Shown here: in pieces, positions 11,607 through 23,700 of the stretch | How positions within the stretch are numbered: position 1 is the first letter of the stretch | How the letters are laid out: the number at the start of each line of letters is the position of its first letter | NCBI GenBank assembly: GCA_014529385.2 | Contig: CM043965.1 | Coordinates: 60,528,433 to 60,592,432, forward strand | Direction: 5' to 3' | DNA from: Adiantum capillus-veneris | Lineage: Eukaryota; Streptophyta; Polypodiopsida; Polypodiales; Pteridaceae | DNA: 64,000 nucleotides | Program-made: the position numbers and the translations under genes | Notes under the pieces: model-generated | What the model saw: only the letters and a program-made list of their open reading frames with translations | Told to the model about the DNA's origin: nothing | Database searches by the model: none

Positions 11607-13368
11607 TTAGTTAATATTTAACTCCTGTTACACCATAGAGGCCAAGTGAGCAGAGCTCCCTGAATATAAAAGAAATATTCTCAGAATTTCTCAGTAAAAT
11701 CGCAGCTCCTCAAGCAAGAAAGAAGTAAAACCACTAGCCCAAGGAAGTGTGCCTAAACCCCACCTTTATTCCATAGTTTATCAAGGAAAAAATATCATAT
11801 TGCAGATAAATCATGCTAAAAAGTTTTTAAAGCCATTTATCCAAAAAAGCCTTAAAAACGAGAGTGGCTCAACATTAGTTATGTAAGAAAAACCCAACTC
11901 ATCGAGTTTGACCATTCTCCAAGTATTTCAAGCACTATCATATTTCAATAAGTAATCATTCAATATGATGATATCTTGAGAAGTAATCTATCAAAGCAAA
12001 ATAAGCTAGGGCAAAACAAACATTACTATCAGTCAAGAGCTGCTTTATAATAGCTTACTTGAGTCCTTTCCCAAAAAAACCACAATGTAACTCGTTGTCG
12101 GATTATGATTCTCCACATAACCCACTAAAATATGAACCATAACATTTCGGTAGCATAACCAGTAATGCCACCAGGCTTTAGAATTTAAGCCAATGCTTTT
12201 TCTTAAGAAAACCAGATTATGTATGAAGCCAAACCAGGAAAAAGTCAAACCATGTTTAAATCCTGCTAAACCATAGAGACCAGGTGAGCAGAGCTCCCTG
12301 GAATATATAAGAAATGTTCTCATATTTTCCATGATAAGATCTCCTCATAACACACCAGAATATGAACCATCACATAATAATTCAAAGTATCAACCAGTAA
12401 TCAGTGCAGTCAGATCAGTTTTCTCATATCACCATAATAAACCACATTTAGGTAACAACCTGATCAGTAACCATAGAATTGATGCCACTTTTTTGTCAAG
12501 CAACAAAAAACTAGAGTGAGTAAGTATGTAAACAGTACCAGGCAGGAAGCAAAAAGAAACCATCCATTGATGTGCAATTAACAGTGCCAAAGTTATCAAA
12601 CTTATGCTTTAGCTAAAGGAACTTCCAAATGTACAGTTCTGCCAATATTTCTAATGTGAAAAAGCTGTTATAATTACTCGACAGAGCAAGGAATTAAGCA
12701 TTTGAAATTTTGAGTTCAAAAAAATATAACCTGTCAGCAGGAGTGATCCCTAGAAGTTCTCCAATGAACCAAGGGAAACCAAGTCTAAGTGAATGGAGGG
12801 GCCCGTCACCTTTATATAGGGTTAGTGGTTGTGTGTATGTCCACAATCGTCACCCAATCTTTATGCCAGGTATGGCCGCCCTCTCAAGTCCTCCGCTGTG
12901 CACAATCCCCTTCGAGATCATGATTGGGCACTAGAGATAATGTGAAAGGTTTGAGCTACAAGCCTTGCCTAGCCACCATCATCATCAAAAGGGGAAGGGG
13001 ATCGATGGCGACATAGATTTCCGTGCGGTGGTTAAAACTAGGATACAGGCAAAGATTTTAATAGTTAGACCCACAAGGGGTTTTTACATTCCAAGGGTTA
13101 TTTACACAAGGGACTATACCCATGGGGTTAGGTTATTAGAGGTACCATGCTAAAAAAACAGCAAATTGGAAAGCTTTACTTAGCCATAGTGTTTCACCAT
13201 AGCAAGAGATAACAGTAGTTATTCTGTAAAGCATAAGGTAGACTCCTATGAGGCACCAACTTAAATCAAGTTTGAATGTTAAATGTTGGATGTCATATTT
13301 TGTAGTCAGATACAGTGATCCAGGGCACAATCAAAAGCTCCCCGATGCCATCAAGGTCAGATGCTATG

Positions 13369-13370
<2 letters not shown>
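11607..13370. other. Non-coding DNA with a local duplication
   Basis: No gene is recognised. Two similar stretches, about 11612-11700 and 12255-12345, share AGTGAGCAGAGCTCCCT or close variants followed by an ATATAAGAAAT-type block, so an old local duplication is visible. 12770-12930 is slightly GC-richer with a TATATAGG motif but shows no supported coding signal. Confidence 0.45.

Positions 13371-13423
<53 letters not shown>
13371..13423. repeat. (TG)n microsatellite
   Basis: An uninterrupted TG dinucleotide run of about 53 bases. A second shorter TG run lies at 13585-13611. The two sit on either side of the short LINE 5' relic at 13430-13560. Confidence 0.95.
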
Positions 13424-13425
<2 letters not shown>

Positions 13426-13429
13426 CAAG

Positions 13430-13990
13430 CGCCGCAAATATAGCCTCTTTGCTTGTCATCAGGGAAGCCACTTTGCTGTCATGGAGGCCATGGAAGGAGA
13501 GAAAAACCCTCAAAACAACACGAGAGATCTGAAGAGACTCAACGAGGTTGTAAGAAGGGAGCCTCCATGGTGGTTACATGTAGGTTGTGTGTGTGTGTGT
13601 GTGTGTGTGTGTTTTGATGTGTTGTATTATACTTATACACAAAAGAACATAAAAGTTCAAAAGATAACTTACTTTAGACAAATGACAGATATTAGCACAA
13701 ACTTTGTCTTATATTCATTTTTGTACATCAAAGTGAGAATGAAGTATCATTCTAGTGCTTTTATACATGAGATAGTAAAAAGATAGTTCTAAGGTAGAGG
13801 AGGCCAGGTTCTTCACTATTGGAAAGCAACTAAACCAAAAAGATTATAAGTAAAGATAGAATTTTTAACTACATTCATATAAACAAGACAACAAATTTGT
13901 TAGCCTTGAGTACGTATTACACGTGTCAATAAACCCATCAATTGGTATCCATGTCCTACTTAAAAACTTTTTAACTTATACCTACCATCC
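13430..13990 (-). repeat. 5' region of second LINE family, copy 2
   Basis: Homologous to 3110-3650. On the minus strand it shows the ACCACCATGGAGG start context and a short ORF1 N-terminal relic (SKEAIFAALVT, compare ATFVATNK in the other relic) and then stops at the TG microsatellite. The rest is leader and promoter-like sequence. A dead, truncated copy. Confidence 0.5.
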
Positions 13991-15841
13991 ATAGATGGTC
14001 AAATAGTACCAAGTATCAACACTCTCTAGAGTGGTTTGAAGCCATGTTTTTTTCTTTTCCAAAGGTTTGAAATCAGAAGGTCATCACCCCTTCTAATCCA
14101 AGTGTAAACAAAGTTTTTTTATATAAATATTTATTTTACTTTCATAAATAAAATGTTAAGTACCAAGGTCTCTTTAAAAGTTAACCCATATTTTTTATTC
14201 TTTCAAAAGTAAGTGGTTAAAGAAATTTATTTATTTTTTGAACAGTTTTTATTCTGATCAGAAGGCCATCACCCCTTCTAATCCAAGTGTTGTCCCATTT
14301 TTTTTGAAGTGTGAAGTAGTCAAAACATGAAGCCTCTTGCCAAACCACTTCAAGGGTTTTTTTTAACAACTTTCAACCTTTTGAAGCTGACGTTTTGAAT
14401 TAAAAAATAATTAAATAAAAAAATTTACTCATGCATCCCGAGCTAGTTAATTAGCCAGCCATCACCTCAATCAATCACTTGCTTATTAAGTCATACATAA
14501 CTATATCAGACTAGTATACAAGTTGCTTTGAAAAACATTAAGAAAATACTATGATAGGTAAAGCATTAAGTACACCAACTTTTTAATAGGCAATACCATA
14601 TAGTTGCCCTATGAAATGAGATAGACTTATCGATTAGCTTCTCTTAAGGTCTATGGCTACGACCCTGATGATAGTCGACTTAGTTTTTATTAACCTTACC
14701 GGTGGAATTGATTTGATGGTCCTGACCTAAAAATGTTATCCTATGAAACTAGTAGCTTGATTTGTTGTGGTTCAATACTTAAGATTATATTAAAAAAGGT
14801 TGTAAAAGGCATGCACTTGCTCTTTAAAACCAGACATATTCTACCATTTTGTTATGCCCTACCTTGAGATTATTTAAGTTCTGGTCCTTTTTGGGGATTT
14901 TATAGACCATGGCTAGTGCTTGGTTTGTCTTTAATCTTAGTTACATTGGTATAAATACCAGATCGAACGGGCTTTGTGAATCTCTAAATTTATGGTTGGG
15001 TAGCACTTTTTAGCTTGAAAATCCTTTGAATTAACTCAAGGAGAGATATTAGGAAAATGGGACCTTACTTTGTGGTCAAGCAACATATTTATTTCAACAA
15101 CATCATGATTATTTCTGATGCCACAAGTGCACAGTGGGAGTTTACAAATCTAATTTACGCTACCAAAAAACTTAAAATTTATATTTAAACCAGGGATAAA
15201 GTAATCATTAATGCTATCAAAAGAAGTTGATTACAGCTCGAAAACATACGGAACCTTGAAATTTCAGTAACAAGGACCTTTGAGAAGAAGCCAAAATGCT
15301 CAATCAATTCCAAGGTTACATCTACCAAGTACAAACATAGCAAAAAATTGTGAGTACAAGCATAATACAAGCAAAATCTACCTGGTTCATGGCAGCCCAC
15401 CAACTAATCAATTATACAACAAACTATCACAATTCAAGGACTGAGATCATCAAGCATTAGTGAAACAATAATATCTGGACGACATTAAGCAGAGGTTTTA
15501 GACCAAATTAGCTTATTTTGCATGCTATACCAAGAAGAATTTTCTCCATGCAAGAGTTATCAAACCATTTAGTGACACAACTTAGTAACAAGTCATGGTA
15601 TGCAAGAAGCTAGAGTAGAAACAGGGTATGGGTATTATTTTTTTTTTTAATTGTTTTCGATTTGGCACCAACATAGAAGTAGTGTTTTGCTCAACAAGCT
15701 CCATAGTGTATTGCTTAGAAAATCAAACTCATAAACATCCCCTACACATTCACTTGCAGTAACCAGTGTAAATGACCAACACCACACTCAACCCATTTTC
15801 TAGGACACACAATGGAGAGCAAAGTGAAGTGAGGGAAAAGA

Positions 15842-16039
15842 TTATCCCATCTTGTGTAAAATAGTTGCAAGTAGAAGACCATCAAGCAGTAATCGATCAG
15901 TGAGTCCCACAAGATCTGCATGCACAATCGGACCACATTTCAAGTTTGATGGCAACACAACTATAAGGTTAGGATAGTAGGAGTCCTTCGCTATGGCGTA
16001 GGGGGCAGAGAGAGAGAGGGGAATCCAGAGGTATTGCCG
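15842..16039 (-). other. Unassigned 65-codon open frame
   Basis: The minus strand is open from just after a TAG at 16040-16042 to a TAA at 15842-15844, with no ATG at the start. It contains PSNLKCGPIVHADLVGLTD and LLLDGLLLATILHKMG, which look protein-like rather than random. An AG acceptor (TTGCATAG) sits immediately upstream, so it could be a terminal exon or a transposon relic. I do not recognise the family. It is not part of the METTL22-like protein, which ends elsewhere. Confidence 0.2.
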
Positions 16040-16795
16040 CTATGCAATAGGCAAGCAAGGGTACCTATAAAGACATGCTTTGAATTGTGTTCACGCTTGA
16101 GAGGAGAGACCAAATAAAGGTTGCGTACCCGATTCAGACAGTAGGTAATGGGGGGTTCACTCCATTAAAATGAGTTTAGGGGTGAGGTCCCACCAAGGAA
16201 AACTAGCACCTCAAGAATTTCTAGACGTATTTAAAACATATACCTTAGCAGTCTATTTATGCCAAGACAACATGGAAAAGGGTTCAGCCCAAAGGAGGTG
16301 AAAGATTTAAGGCTTTTATAAGCATCAAGTGGATAGCACGCCAATGGATATGGTCTAGTCCAAATGATACTACTATTAAAGGCTTGAGACAAGAGTATCT
16401 AAGTATAGGATAGGCTAACTATCACGGGAATTTTTAGCCAGTGCGACACAGACATAAGTGACGCGCTCAATCAAAAATTTAGGCTATTTTAGGGAAGAAG
16501 TTACTAAGATAGGGTGATAGTAAGTGGAAGATGTAGACAATTTCAAGGAAAATATTTCATCTACCAATTACTATTCATCGAGAAAAATACCGGTATCGAG
16601 ACCTGGTAATCACCTAACACAACATTATATTAAGCAGCTCATAGCTAACATCAAAAACCCCCCATTAAGGGAAGTACAAAATATAGACTCAAGGTAATCA
16701 TGAATGAGACATTATAACCGACAGCTATATCATCAACATAAGGGTAAATGTGTGTATAGCTAGATGGGGCAATTCCAGTCAGATTGAAGTGACAA

Positions 16796-16798
<3 letters not shown>

Positions 16799-16829
<31 letters not shown>
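16799..16829. repeat. (TG)n microsatellite
   Basis: A TG run of about 31 bases in non-coding DNA. Confidence 0.9.
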
Positions 16830-16831
<2 letters not shown>

Positions 16832-17058
16832 CACGTGTGTGTTCATCTATGGAACCATATTAAAGGGAGTAACCCATCAATTTGCCAGGTGAGGAATCAA
16901 GATAATTATCTATATGACAAAGTTATCATTGATACCATTATTGTCCAACTTTAGTTGATGTTACCAGCCATAAGACCCATGGTTAAAAATTATCCCACTA
17001 AGGTGCTAGATAAACAATCAAACTAGTCCCACATTAGGTTAAGCCAAGTATAGTGACA

Positions 17059-17060
<2 letters not shown>

Positions 17061-17140
<80 letters not shown>
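17061..17140. repeat. (TG)n(GA)n compound microsatellite
   Basis: About 39 bases of TG are followed directly by about 41 bases of GA. A shorter GA run is at 17271-17295. Between them are repeated CAAAACCCTAAA words. Confidence 0.93.
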
Positions 17141-17142
<2 letters not shown>

Positions 17143-17584
17143 AGACAAAACCCTAAAAAGCAATAAAAAGAGAAAACACTCAACACAGTAAAAAACTCGG
17201 ACAAAACCCTAAATAACAACAAAAAACAGTTTCAAAACCCTAAAAAACAGTAAATAATGCAGACAAAACCGAGAGAGAGAGAGAGAGAGAGAGAGTGTCT
17301 GTGTATACCACAACTCATAATACACAAAGCACACACTTTTAGCTTACAGTAATTTGACGTTTGTGGCTCGGGTACCACAACTCCACTCAGCTTAGCGCTG
17401 TAAACGATCCTTTTCAATGTTGCTACTTCGGACAATCGGTTGTCCAGTACGTAATCATGTTCATTACCTATCTAAGCTACACACGACCCTGAATTGAAGC
17501 CCAAACTGCTATTCGCTAAACTAGAATTGCTACATCATTAGTGGCTTGAGTATAAAGAGTCACTGGTGCAGACTGGCTTTTTGG

Positions 17585-17718
17585 CTAAGTCCTCCATATT
17601 TCCCATAGCTCCAAGTCTTTAGTCCTGTCATACTCCTGTATATACTGCGGTACTTGGTTGAGCTGCAGCTTTTTTCCAGCAAAAGTCTTGCAACCCTGGA
17701 GGTCTTGTAGTGTTAAAC
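17585..17718 (-). CDS. METTL22: METTL22-like terminal exon H with stop
   Basis: 134 bases with acceptor CTTTCAG. It completes a Gly codon, then [27 protein letters not shown] and LELWEIWRT, and stops with TAG at 17585-17587. The LELW ending is typical of METTL22 proteins. Confidence 0.88.
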
Positions 17719-20657
17719 CTGAAAGTTAACAGAAACTTCTTGAAGTTAGCAGAAAGAAGTTGTATGTGCAAATGCATGCTTGGGCTTGGGCTTAGATACG
17801 AGTGCCTACGTATGAGAGAGAAATAAAATGTTTATTTACCTGTGAGACCAGAAAATTACATCATTGTCATGTGATCCAAAGAGCAGTATAGACAATGTGA
17901 GAGAGAGAGAGAGATCCTCTCTTGCAGGATTGATGCCTTACCATCAGTTCTATTGTCAAAAAAGGACAGAAAATGTCTGTAACCATGAGCAACCACATCC
18001 AGTTCCGAAATGCTGAAGTTGAAGCGCTTCTCTATAGCTAGCCAAAGCAACTGCATGTAAGAATCGAAGTTAGAACTCAACTAAAACAAAAGCTCCAGAA
18101 ATCTAAGTTTGAGTGATTACTTACTCTTTGTGATCCAATAGGCATTAACTTTCTGAGCAAACTGAAAAATGCATCTGTTAAGGAGTCACTGTAAATGACA
18201 TCTGCTGCAAACATAATCTTCAAGTTCTCCAGTTCCTCCAAGTCCTCATTACACCATGAGTAAAGACTGAAAGCACAACACAGTATTAGGTCACCCCCGA
18301 GAGCACCTTGTCGTTAAGTTTTTCTACAAACAGAAATAAACATCCTGGCCAACGATCAAGGGAGAGAACCTGAAGGTTTTTGACATCCAGATAATATACT
18401 CACCATGCATTCTAATACTCACTTATCCATCTATGCCATGTCACATGTAAAGAAACTCACTTATCCACCTTCAGCAATGCCTTGTCACAATGTAAAAAAA
18501 ACTGAAGGTTTTCTCTGTCATTTGACATCCAGATAATATACCTCGCCAGGCATTCTAATACTCACTTATCCACCTATATCAATGCCATGTCACAATGTAA
18601 AGTTGAGACTTGAATCCACAATGGCATACATCGAACTGTCACAGCAGCTATAAAGACCTGTGACTGTCAACTTCGAGGCCTCTAGCCCCTGGCTGTGACC
18701 GTGGAACAATAGCTAGTGGCAGAGCATCCTCATCAGGAGGTAATGCATTATGGTCGGAGGAGCTATCCTAGAGCAAAAGAGCAAGCCGCAATATACCAAA
18801 AACAGTAGTAGTCCAGAGAGCAACACAATGTGTAACACTCCTATCTAGGGATAGATGCAAAATTGGCTCTTGAAGTTGATGAAGCATGTTCACGTGGCAC
18901 ACAGACCCATGTGCACATGATATCCCCTCCTACTGAAGGCGAGATACTGGTACTGAACTCCATGCATGCCATAAGATGGTCTTAAATGAATGGCTTCTAG
19001 ATGATGTCCTTCACGACTACAATTGAGAAGGTGATGTGGAAATTTCCAAAAGACGGGGATGGTGATGATGCATCTACTCACAAACAATGGACTGCCTCCT
19101 CGATCAACGATTCCCTTGTTAGTTATCGGCCAGCCTTTGCTGCCCCAACTCGGATGGTGTGAACCAAACTGCAAGCCGGACGGATGCTCGTATAGCAAAT
19201 GGTTGGCTATGCAAACGCCGATGCCCACGAAGGTTGGCGAGAGTAACCCCAAATGGGAGATGAAGACGGATATGTCCTTTGGAATGCCCACGAAACATGG
19301 CAAGTCCTTTTGTATGATGTCTCATGAAACCGCCTAATAACTCCTCAAAGATAGAGGCTCCTCTTGGGGCTTCAACTTGATTGCCATATGATAGAAGCTC
19401 TAGATGAATCCTCGTCTCTGCAACGGATGTGGTTGCGAAAGTAGGCTCATGATGCCTGCGAACTCGAAATTTCCAAAAGACACGGATGGTGATGATGCAT
19501 CTACTCACAAACAATGGACTGCCTCCTCGATCAACGATTCCCTTGTTAGTTATCTGCCAACCTTTGCTGCCCCAACTCGGATGGTGTGAGCCAACTGCAA
19601 ACCGGACGGATGCTCGTACAGCAAATGGTTGGCTATGCAGACGCCGATGCCCACGAAGGTTGGCGAGAGTAACCCCAAATGGGAGATGAAGACGGATATG
19701 TCCTTTGGAATGCACAGAAACATGGCAAGTCCTTTGTATGTTGTCTCATGAAACCGCCTAATAACTCCTCAAAGATAGAGGCTCCTCTTGGGGCTTCAAC
19801 TTGATTGCCATATGATGGAAGCTCTAGATGAATCCTCGTCTCTGCAACGGATGTGGTTGCGAATGTAGGCTCACGATGCCTGCGAACTCCCGTGGTGGTT
19901 GCCTCGAATTGGAACCCTCTGTCTCTGGATTAATGGCCACCAATTGCTAAGAAGATGCAGATGGTGTGGACCCGATGCACTTCCAAAGATGTGTACATAT
20001 CAATGACGATGCAGTACCTCTTATGAAATAATGGAATTCCCCAAGCAGATGGGAGAGATGGTCGTGCAAACAATGCCAAGACTCCAAAGCTAATAGGTTT
20101 ATCTCGATGGCGCCTACCTTTGCCATCAAAGGCCGCTAACAAATCCTAATACTTGCAATCAACATCTTCATGTTTCCAATGCATGTCTTCAATGATGCGA
20201 TCTGTCATGCCGAAAAATTTATGACTATAAATATCCATGCTACGATTTCTCTATGTCGAGGTGGTCAAGCGCGGACACCAAGTCAACTACCCTCTCGAAG
20301 GCGCACCACAACTATATCTCCAAGTATACAATGTTTACGTTTCCTACGCTCAAGGCACACGGTCCTGCGCACAATGGCGGGTCCTGCAGTACCCTGAGTG
20401 AGAAGCACGTCCTTGGGCGAAACACTACAACACACACTCAAACACTAGAGAAAAGAAAATTCAAAGATTAGCAGATTAGTGCAAAATCACAAAGCTCTGA
20501 TACTAATGTCAGGAGCAACGGAATTGAAATGGTGACAAGATCTAGACTTCACATTCCCACAAATCTTTACTTCTTTCCTTGCTTGAATGTGTGCTACTTT
20601 GCACCAAAAGTGGTTCCTTTTATTTCCTTGTAGAGAGAGAATGAGAGAGTGGTATAG

Positions 20658-20740
<83 letters not shown>

Positions 20741-23700
20741 AATGAAATGTGATATTAACATCTTCAAAAGGCCAAAATGACCTATGAGACCAAAAGGTTA
20801 CATGTGGTGAATCTAATACCAGGTCTGGGTACAAAAAAATACAAAGAACTCAAAAGAAAATAGTGGGTAGGGATGGGGTATGTAATATTAACGTCTTCAA
20901 AAGGCCAAAATGACCTATGAGACCAAAAGGTTACATGTGGTGAATCTAATACCAGGTCCGGATACAGAAAGTACAAAGAACTGAAAAGAAAATAGTGGGT
21001 AGGGGTGGGGTGAAAGCTGATACAAAGGGAATAGGAAATACTAAGGGTGAGCTGATACAATGCAATGCAGCTCTCTGACAGTCGAGGCATCATATACATA
21101 TACATCAGTATCCGGGACCTCTCTTATGTTGTGCCAATATGGTATGGATCCTCTATCGCAATCTGCGTCGATATCAAGAGGGCCCCCTCATCCGTGGGCG
21201 ACAGGACCGCCCCAACTCTATCGCCCAATCAAGCAGTATGCCTCTAGTGCCTCTGGTGTTGTTATAACTCCTCTGTCTGTGACCGAAAGAAATCTATAAT
21301 CTTCCGATCTCGCTGGATCTCTCTCATTGTGCCCCTCTTCAAGAGGTCTTCTTTGTCCAGTAAGTATAATCCGAGGCATCTCTGATCCTCGCATCTCATG
21401 ACTCTAGAAAGTGACCCAAAACTCTCTCTGAATAGACAATGAAAGCTGCCTCGTATCTCATAGTATACTGGGTAGTGACATATGTAATGTAGCTGTTTCT
21501 CTGGCTCTATTTGGTACACCTGACAAATCCTGGACTCAGTGGGTACTCCGCTAAATCTGCTTGTCTCGATCTCTAGCTGATGTCAGGATGTGCGTATCTG
21601 ACCAATAGCACATCGTATCCCGTGGGATAGATGAGTATCCATGTATCCTGGTCTGATCACAAAACCATCCTCCGTGAGTTGGAGAAGATGCTCTCTATAG
21701 AAAGTCATCTTTGTACCTAGTTCATGTGTAGGTTGTATCCATGTCCTCTTCGTATCCAACTGAATCAAGTCCTGTTTGATGAGCCTGGTAATCTCTACCC
21801 TATTGAGGGAGATGGAGGGTGCATCCACAGAGTATTGGAATGGGGGTAGCCGGTCCATACTAAAGCCATGTAACTGAAACCAAGATGCCATCTCCGCATA
21901 CCAACATGATCTACCTCCCTGCAAAGCCACCTGTCGCGAAGACTCTAGTGCTAATCGAGCATATCTGTCTCTAGGGAGAGCCCAAGTGCTATGCATAAAT
22001 GAACCTGATCGAGTGAGTGCCTCCACTACCAATGGAGGAGTAGCGAGCTCCGCCCTAACAATGTCATGTGGTACCGAGGCCTTGGCCCTAATCATCCGAG
22101 AAATCATAGACACGAAGGGCTTCTCCATACATCTCCATCCATCAGTACTACCAGCTCTGCTATGATGATCAACTAAGGGGCCCCATATCTCCACTCGTAT
22201 AGCATGGCCGAAATGATCAAAGTGTCAAAGAGCCAAAGCTTTGTCCGAGGATCCTGGAATTGAACCTACGAACATATCCTCTCAAGTCTCCCCAATGCTG
22301 TATAGGCTCTGGTCAATCGCGTATCTGTTGCACGCCTCAGGGAAAATACTGGACCACTGAAACCGCCCCAAGATAAGTGTATGTATATGCATACTCCACA
22401 GTCTTTCAACCATATGTAAAAGTGGGGATGGACCTCCTTACCCACTGCGCCGTGGTGTTAAAACACCATTACCTTGGTCTTACCAAGGTTCACAGACAAT
22501 CCACTATCCCGTGCAAATACATGCAATGCATCCAAATGACAATGAATTGCCTCTAGAGAGTCGGAGATCAGCACAATATCATCAGCATATAATAGCAATG
22601 GCATCCATGTCCCTGCAAGCTGAGCACCTCTATCACCCTCTGTATGTACATAATCTGAAAACTCATCTACATATATCCCAAAGAGAGTCGGAGATAAGAG
22701 ACAACCTTGTTTCACCCCAATGGTGGAGCGAACGATGTTAGACATGCCCTGAGTAGTGCGTACATGTCCTACCACTGTCCTGTATAAAGCTAAGATCCCC
22801 CATATCAACTCTGTGGACACCCCCATGTCTTGCAATCTGCGTGTGAGTCTGGCTCGTGGCACTGTATCAAAGGCTTTGCGGAAATCCACAAAGCTACAAT
22901 ATATCCTCCTGCCATGGTGTCTACCCTCCTCAATAATGGCTCTAAGTGTCAAAATCTGGTCAAGAGTGTAGAAACCTCTCCTGAACCTTGCTTGTCCTGC
23001 TGCCCGTATGCCCTCTTTCTCTGTCCATCCACTCAACTGATGCTCAAGAATTGATGCATATAGCCTAGCCAGAGTGTGACCAACCATGATGGTTCGGTAA
23101 TTCCTGGGAAGCATAGGATCTCCCGACTTAAAGATAGGCACAATAGTCGACATACTCCAAGTCTCAGGGAACCCCTCATACATGGCTCTATTAAACATCA
23201 TAGCAAGAGGCTCTGCAAGCATATCTCTGGCATGGATAAAGTGCTCTGCTACCAGACCATCATGATCCTGTGCTCTTCCTATCTTCATCTTGTCAATGGC
23301 TTTCCTTACTCTCTCAGCAGTAAAGAAAGTACATGTTTCTGGGCATGCCTCTGGAGGGTCAGGCAAAGGTGGCTGCCCCGATGCTGTATAGAGAGATGTA
23401 GCATATTCCCCCCATGTCTCTCTGGAAGTGATGGCTGGCGGTGGAGAGTGCTCATTGAAAAGCCTCCATGCCTCACTAGAGTCCTGACTCATAAACAGCT
23501 GATACAAATCACGCTCTAATTGAGATAGGTAAGCCCTCTTCTTTCGTCGCACTAGGTGGCGGAAGATAATCTGTGACAATCTATGTGTAGTAGTACCCAT
23601 GAGCACCTCTCTCTGTAATCTGGTCCTCGTCTCTCTACACTCCTCATCATACCAATTGTTCTGAGGCATGCTCCCAGATCGTCTATGTAGGCTGGTTGTG

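Larger units (their letters stand above)
13991..17584. other. Non-coding AT-rich DNA 3' of the METTL22-like gene
   Basis: No gene is recognised with confidence. The stretch includes two direct copies of TCAGAAGGTCATCACCCCTT or a near variant (about 14071 and 14260), TG and TG/GA microsatellites, and three spaced copies of CAAAACCCTAAA near 17146-17246. An unassigned open frame at 15842-16039 is listed separately. The 3'UTR of the METTL22-like gene must lie just left of 17585, but no clear end signal was chosen. Confidence 0.4.
20507..21059 (-). mobile_element. Putative LTR next to primer site
   Basis: The minus-strand segment would start TGTATCAGCTC and end CTCCTGACA, i.e. TG...CA, and lies directly beside the primer site. 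It includes a TG/GA microsatellite (20659-20738), an AATAAAAGGAACC signal followed by a weak hairpin near 20592-20625, and a 133-bp tandem duplication. The right border is inferred from the TG end only. Confidence 0.45.

Noticed and set aside
17146-17246. Telomere-like CAAAACCCTAAA words
   Set aside because: Only three, spaced irregularly and extended by A-rich sequence; not a CCCTAAA array.
19119-19715. 198-codon minus-strand frame
   Set aside because: It repeats itself because of the 427-bp duplication and shows no recognisable domain or codon pattern.
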